Positions 1 through 6,309 of a stretch of DNA of 12,307 bases are shown here, one piece after another. Each line of letters begins with the position of its first letter. Position 1 is the first letter of the stretch. The DNA is from Candidatus Delongbacteria bacterium. GTDB taxonomy: Bacteria; Bacteroidota; Bacteroidia; Bacteroidales; ML635J-15. Under the pieces are notes generated by a model. It was not told the origin of the DNA. It did no database searches and saw only the letters and a list, made by a program, of their open reading frames with translations. The position numbers and the translations under genes were made by a program. The stretch is from contig JAQIDD010000097.1 of NCBI GenBank assembly GCA_027858215.1, positions 1-12,307 on the forward strand, in the 5' to 3' direction.

Positions 1-100
1 GCTGAATAATAAAATTCATGGTAATGGTTATAAAAAACTCCATCCGCCGGCCGGCGGATGGAGTTTTTTATAACCATTACCATGAATTTTATTATTCAGC
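1..100. repeat. Perfect 100-bp palindrome with no spacer
   Basis: Bases 1-50 are the exact reverse complement of bases 51-100, with the axis between 50 and 51. The core (38-63) is GC-rich and flanked by A6 and T6. The outer 31 bases of each arm are ordinary AT-rich sequence that would not be needed for a terminator. The left end coincides with the window edge, so the arms may be longer than can be seen. A natural hairpin core plus a fold-back assembly artefact at a contig end would explain this; a genuine long cruciform is the alternative. Confidence 0.95.
32..69 (-). terminator. Intrinsic terminator core, usable in both directions
   Basis: A 13-bp GC-rich stem (38-50 paired with 51-63) is preceded by six A and followed by six T, so it reads as a rho-independent terminator on either strand. 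It lies about 40 bp after the TAA stop of the minus-strand 519-aa gene and would end that transcript. The stem has no loop on paper, so the central bases must open to form one. Confidence 0.7.
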
Positions 101-110
101 AACTAAAGCT

Positions 111-1670
111 TTATTTCAAAACAACTTTGACTTTTTCACTTAGTTCAGCATCCACGTAAAGACAAAAAACATAAAGACCTGCGGGTAAGTTTCCTTTGTC
201 TATGCTTACTTTCTTCCTGTCAATATTGGAAAAAGACCTTACTATTTTCCCCTGCGCATCAGATATTTTCAGATCTATAGTGCCATTTTGATTTTCGGGA
301 ATGAACACGGTGGTTTTATCATAAAAAGTGTTTGGAGAAACTGTCATGTTTTTGGAAACATTTTGTTCGAAAAACACAGGATCTTCAACAGTAACAACCA
401 CCTCAGCAGTGTTGATACATGAATCACTGACAACAATTACTTTGTATGTAGTTGTTGTATCCGGAGTAGCGATGGGATCAGCAATATATGGGTTGTTAAG
501 ATCAGCTTCCGGTATCCAGTGATAATAATCTCCTCCACTTGCAAAAATCTGAGTGCTTTCGCCCTGGTTGATGGTAACATCATCACTGACCGAAACATTG
601 CAATCCGGAGAAAACAGAACATCACGCGGTGCAGTAGCGTAAAAAATGGCATTGATAGCATACGTGGTATCAGGATTAAAAGGATCCTGATAATGCCAGT
701 GCTCACTTTCAAAATACAATTTATAATGATTTTCAGCCTCATCCCGAATAACATCAATGGCCCAAAAGGCTGTGCTGTCACCTGCATTTGCAGTAAGCAC
801 AGGATTTGACGGATATTGTATCCAATGTTTCCCATCAAGGGATACCGCATAACCCACTTTCACAGAGTCCCAGGACTCATAAGGCTCTTCAACAGTTTTT
901 ACCCCTGAATACCACATTTCATAAATTCCGTCAGAGTAAAGGATAGCTGCTCCACCAGACCCTGTGTCATTCCATGAAGGATTATCGCCGTACTGAATAA
1001 CGGGATTGTTCTGAAATTTATCCCAATTATAGCCGTCAGGGGAAGTAGCGTAACCAATTTGCATGAATCCGGCATCGGGATAATTTGAATTGTCCATCCC
1101 TGTATAATACATGGTGTACAAATTTGAAATACTGTCAAAATCAACAGCGGGCAATTCCACATGATGGCCGTCCCAGTCATCAAACTCTCCTTTTTCAAGC
1201 ACTTTTCCCTGCTTTGTCCAGTGTATGCCATCATCTGACGTAGCCAGGCCAATGGCAGTGTTTTGTTGCCCTGCCTGGTATGTTGAATCTCCATAATAAT
1301 ACAACTTAAACTCATTGCCATCCCATACTATACCCGGGGTATCCAGCCATGCTTTATCCCATTCACCATCGTTACCAACATCCAAAACAGGGTTGTCAGC
1401 ATGCTTTGTCCAGTTTATTCCATCCACTGACCATGCATAATGGATTCTGCCCCTGGCAACGGTGTCAGGATCATTAGTTTCAACCACTGCATACCACATT
1501 TTTACTGTATCATTGTGTGTGATCACAGAAGGTTGACCATAGGCCCCCCAGATATAAGTTTCCGGCTCCATGGCTAATACAGGGTTTTCGGAATAATAAG
1601 TCCAACTTGTCTGGCTAATGGCGTGTACTGCGAACAAACACAGTATGACTGTAAGTGTTTTATGCTTCAT
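111..1670 (-). CDS. Secreted GH43/GH32-like five-bladed propeller protein with T9SS sorting domain
   Basis: The 519-aa protein starts with a signal peptide (residues 1-20, ending HAISQ). Residues about 25-350 form a repeated pattern typical of five-bladed beta-propeller glycosidase-like proteins. The motif A-x-S-x-D-G-x-x-W occurs four times (79-87, 143-151, 208-216, 275-283), usually followed by NPVL/NPVI. The strands KMWYAV, KLYYYG, TMYYTG, EMWYSG and KLYFES recur once per blade. Residues about 356-430 look like an Ig/PKD-like module. Residues about 440-519 resemble a type A sorting domain for T9SS (SPN...DLKISDAQGKIV...LPAGLYVF), implying export across the outer membrane and anchoring or release at the surface. 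Acidic candidates are D110 and E172, but the first blade has Gly-Gln where such families often have Asp, so catalysis is uncertain. It lies 53 bp downstream of the 769-aa gene and may share its transcript. The substrate is unknown. Confidence 0.85.
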   Translation of the reverse strand: MKHKTLTVILCLFAVHAISQTSWTYYSENPVLAMEPETYIWGAYGQPSVITHNDTVKMWYAVVETNDPDTVARGRIHYAWSVDGINWTKHADNPVLDVGNDGEWDKAWLDTPGIVWDGNEFKLYYYGDSTYQAGQQNTAIGLATSDDGIHWTKQGKVLEKGEFDDWDGHHVELPAVDFDSISNLYTMYYTGMDNSNYPDAGFMQIGYATSPDGYNWDKFQNNPVIQYGDNPSWNDTGSGGAAILYSDGIYEMWYSGVKTVEEPYESWDSVKVGYAVSLDGKHWIQYPSNPVLTANAGDSTAFWAIDVIRDEAENHYKLYFESEHWHYQDPFNPDTTYAINAIFYATAPRDVLFSPDCNVSVSDDVTINQGESTQIFASGGDYYHWIPEADLNNPYIADPIATPDTTTTYKVIVVSDSCINTAEVVVTVEDPVFFEQNVSKNMTVSPNTFYDKTTVFIPENQNGTIDLKISDAQGKIVRSFSNIDRKKVSIDKGNLPAGLYVFCLYVDAELSEKVKVVLK

Positions 1671-1723
1671 ATCAAATAGTTAATTATAAAACAATGAATT
1701 GACACATCTTGAGGTTGTTGGTA

Positions 1724-4033
1724 TTAATTTACAACGATCTTCCCTGATGCCAACGGATGCTTATTGACCTCCACACTTACCACATAGATGCCTTTTTTCC
1801 AGCCACCAGTTTGAATGGGAATTGTATATTCATCAACTTGCTTACGTACGATTTCTTTGCCCGTAACATCGTAAATCACAACAAACATGTCTTTATTCTT
1901 TTGCTTCCCTGCTATTTCAATGACGAAAACATCTTTTGCAGGATTTGGATATATACCAATCTGAGAACCTGTTACATTGCCATCATCAATAGCAGTTAGT
2001 GTATCATCAAAAGCTTCAATTATAATCACGCCGGCATTGAAATCAGACAGGTAAATCAAACCATTATCGCCCACATTGATTGACTCACTGCCAAACATGT
2101 TGTTCCAGGCGCCCCTGCCCTCAAATTCAGCTACTATCTCAGGTGCTTCCGGATCGTTCACATCAAAAACAAAAACGCCTTTTCTTTTTTCAGCTACATA
2201 CAAATAATTGTTTTTCAGTTTCAGGTCAACAGCATTAAGAGTCATCTGATTGTACACGGTTAATTCAGTAAACATTTCATCTGACCATTGAAATAAAAGT
2301 ATTTGCCCATTTCTTGCCACAGCAACCAGGTCTCCATCAACATCAATACTGTTAATAGCAGAAATGCTGTCATGAATGAGCACAGAGTCCAGGCTTAATA
2401 AGGAGTCATTATAGACTCTTGAAGCTTTCAGGAACAACTGCCCTGATGTAGAATCCTGCTGTTCACCGTAAAAAACAACATCGTCAACCACACAAAAACC
2501 TTTTGGGGTATTAAACACAGGTTTCACATAACAAATTGAATCAGATGAATCAAAAGGATCAACAATGGAAATGGTAGCATGCCCTGTAAAGGGGTCTTCT
2601 TTGCCTACAATCACCCTCAATCCTGAATCTGTTTGCATGGATTTCAGTGCTACTGTCCAGCTCATACTTTTTTTATCGACTGAATCAGGAGAAGCACCCT
2701 GCATCCATGGTTTTAAATTATAGATATGCCCGCTGCCAAGCAGAATAAGTGTATCATTGAGAAAATCAAAATCACTGACAAAAAAATGATTTTCCTGACT
2801 GTATAAGTGCAGCAGCATGGATTCTGTATTTTGACCGTTGCCGAACATTAAACTGTCAAGATCATAAGCAGCAAGCCCCCATCCTTCATGAGCCACCCAC
2901 AAAGTATCGTTTCTCACAAGACTGTTATGGGTCCAACCACCCGTTTCCAGCATCATCAAGGTATCCAGTGGTTCAGCATCAGAAATGTCATTGATTGCTA
3001 CACCCAGCCATTCTGAGGATGTTGCCATATAGGGTGTGCCAGTCATGAGAGCCACATCAAAATGCCATAAACCCGGATTGTAATATTCAATCATGCTCAT
3101 GGTATCAGCAGGTAAGCCACTGGCATCAAGTACCGGAACATAGGTTAACGGGGCACCCATGTTGGTATCAACACCACATCCTGTAGCAATATAAAGCTTA
3201 TCATTTCTGCTGTCCATGTTTTGAATGTTTGCTGCCGCCACAATCGGAATGCCTGAAATATGATACGTATCAAGTAATTCGATGCTCCCCCCAGACAATT
3301 CAAGCGCATGAAAATAAGAATCAAAACCGGCGTTGGGTGATCCACCACAAACATAAATCACACTGTCATTACCGTCAGCAAATTGCACTTTGTTAATGCC
3401 TCTTATGGTACTATCCTGCCATGTAGCAAGTGGAGCATCATAATTTCCCTTTTCATAAACCAATACCTTCCCGTTAAAAAACCCACGTTGTCCAACTGCA
3501 ACCAAATCATTCCTTATATCAATGCAATATAAACCTGTCAACGGTCCTATCTCATCAAGATAATCAAACCCATCCTGGTGGGAATATGTCAATCTGGAAA
3601 TCCTGCCATTAAAAGGAACCAATAAAGTGTCATCAACAATAGACAGATCATAAGCTGCTCTTTTCACAAAAGGGCCGTCAATGTATAGATGATCCAGGAT
3701 TTCCAGCGTATCGGATGCAAGGTTTACAGCATATAAACCATCAAATGTAGCAGCAACCAACAACGTGCTGTCATCATACAATTCCGTTTTGTTGATTAGA
3801 CCAAGAAACGATCTTTTTCCTGTTATCTGCGGGGATACAGGATTACTCATATCATATACCCATAAACTTGTACCACATCCAACAAGCAGGCTGTTGGAAG
3901 CCTCATACCAATCAACATAAAAACCGGCACCTCCCGGAGTTTGCCCAACACGGTTGAGTGGGGTAACCGTCTGAGCATTCAGAGTAGCCATAAAAATCAC
4001 TGTAAAAAACAAACACGATGCAAGAAATTTCAT
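1724..4033 (-). CDS. Secreted beta-propeller protein with LVIVD-like repeats and T9SS sorting domain
   Basis: The 769-aa protein has a signal peptide (residues 1-21, ending LNAQ). Most of the chain consists of short beta-rich repeats in which a 'value displayed / label' pattern recurs, such as LLVGCGTSLWVYDMSNP (49-65) and LYVAEKRKGVFVFDVNDP (611-628). This is the look of LVIVD-type repeats, which fold as beta-propellers. The frequent D-D/N-D-T-L-x-V turns (for example 133-139 and 375-380) mark further blades. Residues about 690-769 (IGIYPNPAKDVF, YDVTGKEIV, GGWKKGIYVV) form a recognisable type A C-terminal sorting domain for T9SS. The protein is therefore expected at the cell surface or outside. 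No catalytic motif is recognised; binding or adhesion is a guess. The ATG directly precedes the signal peptide, and no Shine-Dalgarno is visible. It is the first of a probable two-gene unit with the 519-aa gene. Confidence 0.85.
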   Translation of the reverse strand: MKFLASCLFFTVIFMATLNAQTVTPLNRVGQTPGGAGFYVDWYEASNSLLVGCGTSLWVYDMSNPVSPQITGKRSFLGLINKTELYDDSTLLVAATFDGLYAVNLASDTLEILDHLYIDGPFVKRAAYDLSIVDDTLLVPFNGRISRLTYSHQDGFDYLDEIGPLTGLYCIDIRNDLVAVGQRGFFNGKVLVYEKGNYDAPLATWQDSTIRGINKVQFADGNDSVIYVCGGSPNAGFDSYFHALELSGGSIELLDTYHISGIPIVAAANIQNMDSRNDKLYIATGCGVDTNMGAPLTYVPVLDASGLPADTMSMIEYYNPGLWHFDVALMTGTPYMATSSEWLGVAINDISDAEPLDTLMMLETGGWTHNSLVRNDTLWVAHEGWGLAAYDLDSLMFGNGQNTESMLLHLYSQENHFFVSDFDFLNDTLILLGSGHIYNLKPWMQGASPDSVDKKSMSWTVALKSMQTDSGLRVIVGKEDPFTGHATISIVDPFDSSDSICYVKPVFNTPKGFCVVDDVVFYGEQQDSTSGQLFLKASRVYNDSLLSLDSVLIHDSISAINSIDVDGDLVAVARNGQILLFQWSDEMFTELTVYNQMTLNAVDLKLKNNYLYVAEKRKGVFVFDVNDPEAPEIVAEFEGRGAWNNMFGSESINVGDNGLIYLSDFNAGVIIIEAFDDTLTAIDDGNVTGSQIGIYPNPAKDVFVIEIAGKQKNKDMFVVIYDVTGKEIVRKQVDEYTIPIQTGGWKKGIYVVSVEVNKHPLASGKIVVN

Positions 4034-4195
4034 GCCATTTAGTTTTTAAATTCCTAAAATGTTAAAATTATGTAAATGTAAAAGAAAAAATGTACCTGAT
4101 TTTCCTGGTTATTAAGTTTTTATACCAACCACATATTCAATCATCTAAAAAACATATTGTAAGCCATATTATACTTAAACACGTGAGGATGTAAA

Positions 4196-4239
4196 GTAAA
4201 ATTTGAGGATCTCACTACAATACCGTGAGCAAAATTTAC
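4196..4239 (-). terminator. Imperfect hairpin overlapping the stop of the LysM gene
   Basis: Outer arms 4196-4205 and 4230-4239 pair over 10 bp with one mismatch. An inner stem, CTCAC (4211-4215) with GTGAG (4225-4229), encloses a 9-base loop, and one side carries a 5-base bulge. The structure begins at the stop codon of the minus-strand LysM gene. It is followed only by a weak T-rich stretch, so it may be a modest terminator or an mRNA 3'-end stabiliser. Confidence 0.35.
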
Positions 4240-6161
4240 TTTTCATATTCCACAGCAAACCTGTAATCTTCCTGAAGTCTGATTAGTTTTAATGCGGTAT
4301 TTACCAGTGGCATGCTTTCACCTTTATAAGGAAATTTCAATGTCATGGAATGTCCTTCGATTTTACCTGAAGACTCAAGTGCAGGTTTAAGATTGTGCCC
4401 GTATTTCAATATCAGTGGAAAAATCAGAGTTGCATCGTAACCCATGAAAGCATATTTACCCGGTTCATCCAGAAAATACTCCCTGAACTGTTGTATCATA
4501 CTGTGATTTGATGAGTCAGCATAATTTATATACACAGGAGATACGTAGGAGAATCTCAGTTTTTTGTACTCTTCCATTTCTACATAATTTTGATCCAGCC
4601 ATTGTTCATTGCCCAGCAGGATAACTTCCTTTTCTTCACATTGATACAGGGTATTCATCAATCCCGTAACAAATATTTTCTCAGAAGAAGCAGATATCAC
4701 AAAGGTTGTATCCTTAGCCCTCAGTGAATTTTTAACAGCATCTTTTTGTTCCCTGCTGTATGCAATGGTGGCAATGTTATCGTATCCCGGTTGTCCGTGA
4801 GCTGAAAAATAATCAATGATGGAAAATTTTATTTCATCGGCGTATGCTACCGTTGACTGTGTTCCATCATGAACAATCACCACGGGATAATTATGTTCAA
4901 TGAGATATTCTGCAATGAAAAACCACTGAATTTGCAAATTGGGCTGTACGCTTATCAGGCTCTTATGCATAAACATAGCATGGGCTTCAGGATCAACAAA
5001 CGTAAAAACATTAACATCATTAGTATCAGCGTAATTCAATGCAGTTTCAATGTTACTTTTACCAATGGGGCCGATGATTAAATCCGGTGGTTCATCCAAA
5101 TCATTTAAAATGGTTTTAGTTTCTTCAATGCTCCCCCGGGTATCACGTACAGTGAGGTTGATCTTACCTTCGAGGCTGTCAAGATGTTCCAATCCCAGAA
5201 GCACGCCCTCATACATCCTGACCATAGATTCAGTATAAGGGTATAGCCCCGGTTGCTTGTCATCTTTTTCTTTTTCCTTGATGCGTTCAATGTTTGCTTC
5301 TACATTAAAGGGCAGCATAAGCAGCACATTCATTTCTTCAATCCAGGATGGTTCCAGTGTATCGATGACTTGCAGCAAGCTATCGTCCAGCACGAATGAA
5401 TCCGGCCTTGTATCATACACTGAGCTGGTATCAAGCCTCACAAGTGCCTGTACGCTGTCATTGAGTTTGGGAAAGGTAACCACATAACGTATCTTTTCAC
5501 GGGGAATTCTGATCACCTCTCCCACCCAGATGTCCCTGTTTTTCAAATCGGGGTTTGCGCTGGTAATGTGTTTTAGCTTTACATTGTATTTTTCGCCAAT
5601 GCGGTATAAAGTCTCTCCTTTTTTAATCGTATGATACACATACTCAGACGTATCCCTGGAAAATTCAGGATCGGTAAAGTCAACTTTTTCTTGTTGCAGG
5701 GCATGCTTGGGAATAATAACTGTATCGTTTCTTTTCAGGTCATTGGTTTCCAATCCCGGGTTAGCATCATAAATTTCCTGTATGGTCACATCATAACGCT
5801 TTGATAATGAATACAGGGTATGTTTTCGCCTGATTTTAATCACGTGATAGTCAGATGTATCTATTTCGGGTTGCATTTCTTCTGCACTTTTCAGTGGCCG
5901 GACAGGAATTTTTATGGTTGAACCGGTTTTCAATCCACGTGACAAATCCGGATTATGCACCAGCAGTTCTTTTTCTTTAACGTTGTAGGCTTTGCATATC
6001 GAATACATTGTCTGCCCCTGCTTTACTTTGTGCAGATAAAACTTTTGTCCGTTCAGTACGATTTTTTCATCTGAAATGGGAATATCGGGAGATTCCTGCT
6101 GTGCCAGGGAATATCCGGCCAGAAGCATCATTACAATTGTCAAACAGAAGAATCTATTCAT
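4236..6161 (-). CDS. Periplasmic protein with three LysM domains and a type-I periplasmic-binding-like domain
   Basis: The 641-aa protein has a signal peptide (residues 1-20, ending YSLAQ) without a lipobox cysteine. Three LysM domains follow at about 43-86, 105-151 and 174-220. Each shows the pattern H-x-(V/I)-K-x-(G/K)-x-T-(M/L)-Y-(S/R)-I, then an N-P-D/G-L motif and a closing IxIP. LysM domains bind the N-acetylglucosamine of peptidoglycan. After a linker (about 225-272), residues about 277-640 resemble a type-I periplasmic binding fold, as in amino-acid ABC receptors or LpoA-type proteins: MNVLLMLPF, a YEGVLLGLE helix, DLIIGPIG (360-367) and YAFMGYDATLIF (570-581). Known relatives are widespread in Bacteroidota and usually lack ABC permease neighbours, as here. 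I infer a wall-bound sensor or regulator of wall synthesis rather than a transport receptor. It has its own promoter (6185-6215), so it is probably monocistronic. Confidence 0.88.
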   Translation of the reverse strand: MNRFFCLTIVMMLLAGYSLAQQESPDIPISDEKIVLNGQKFYLHKVKQGQTMYSICKAYNVKEKELLVHNPDLSRGLKTGSTIKIPVRPLKSAEEMQPEIDTSDYHVIKIRRKHTLYSLSKRYDVTIQEIYDANPGLETNDLKRNDTVIIPKHALQQEKVDFTDPEFSRDTSEYVYHTIKKGETLYRIGEKYNVKLKHITSANPDLKNRDIWVGEVIRIPREKIRYVVTFPKLNDSVQALVRLDTSSVYDTRPDSFVLDDSLLQVIDTLEPSWIEEMNVLLMLPFNVEANIERIKEKEKDDKQPGLYPYTESMVRMYEGVLLGLEHLDSLEGKINLTVRDTRGSIEETKTILNDLDEPPDLIIGPIGKSNIETALNYADTNDVNVFTFVDPEAHAMFMHKSLISVQPNLQIQWFFIAEYLIEHNYPVVIVHDGTQSTVAYADEIKFSIIDYFSAHGQPGYDNIATIAYSREQKDAVKNSLRAKDTTFVISASSEKIFVTGLMNTLYQCEEKEVILLGNEQWLDQNYVEMEEYKKLRFSYVSPVYINYADSSNHSMIQQFREYFLDEPGKYAFMGYDATLIFPLILKYGHNLKPALESSGKIEGHSMTLKFPYKGESMPLVNTALKLIRLQEDYRFAVEYEK

Positions 6162-6184
6162 ATTTTATATCAATAAATAGCATA

Positions 6185-6215
6185 CAAATGTACTATTAAA
6201 ATAGTAATTTCAAAA
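6185..6215 (-). promoter_or_regulatory. Bacteroidota-type promoter for the LysM gene
   Basis: On the minus strand, a TTTTG (complement of 6211-6215) is followed by an 18-base spacer and TACATTTG (complement of 6185-6192). This matches the Bacteroidota sigma-A consensus TTTG / TAnnTTTG exactly in the fixed positions. Predicted transcription starts near 6178, giving a leader of about 17 bases before the ATG at 6161. This is the best promoter match in the window. Confidence 0.65.
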
Positions 6216-6306
6216 GTCGTACCGTAGTTATAACAACTTTTCTAAAGTTCTAACTAACCAACAACTTTTCTAAAGTTTGGAACTTTAAAAATTGTTATTT
6301 CAAAAG
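6204..6306. repeat. Small nested repeat cluster between mutS and the LysM gene
   Basis: A 13-base sequence at 6204-6216 recurs at 6294-6306 in the same orientation with one mismatch. Between them an 18-base sequence, AACAACTTTTCTAAAGTT, occurs twice in direct orientation (6232-6249 and 6260-6277, period 28). An imperfect inverted copy lies at 6281-6296. The left outer copy includes the -33 element of the LysM promoter, and the right copy ends at the last codons of mutS. The arrangement resembles a short intergenic repeat element with flanking duplications, but its identity is unknown. Confidence 0.75.
6260..6296 (-). terminator. AT-rich hairpin downstream of mutS
   Basis: Bases 6260-6277 and 6281-6296 pair imperfectly around a TGG loop, 14 bases past the mutS stop on the minus strand. 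The stem is AT-rich, so it would be weak as an intrinsic terminator. It is made from the second direct repeat and its inverted copy, so its role may be incidental to the repeat element. Confidence 0.35.
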
Positions 6307-6309
6307 CTA

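Noticed and set aside
437..1321. Minus-strand alternative-frame ORFs of about 137-140 aa inside the 519-aa gene
   Set aside because: They lie within a protein with clear repeats, signal peptide and sorting domain; their translations are low-complexity and show no domain.
6204..6306. CRISPR array
   Set aside because: Only two direct copies of 18 bases with a 10-base gap; no regular spacers and no cas genes.
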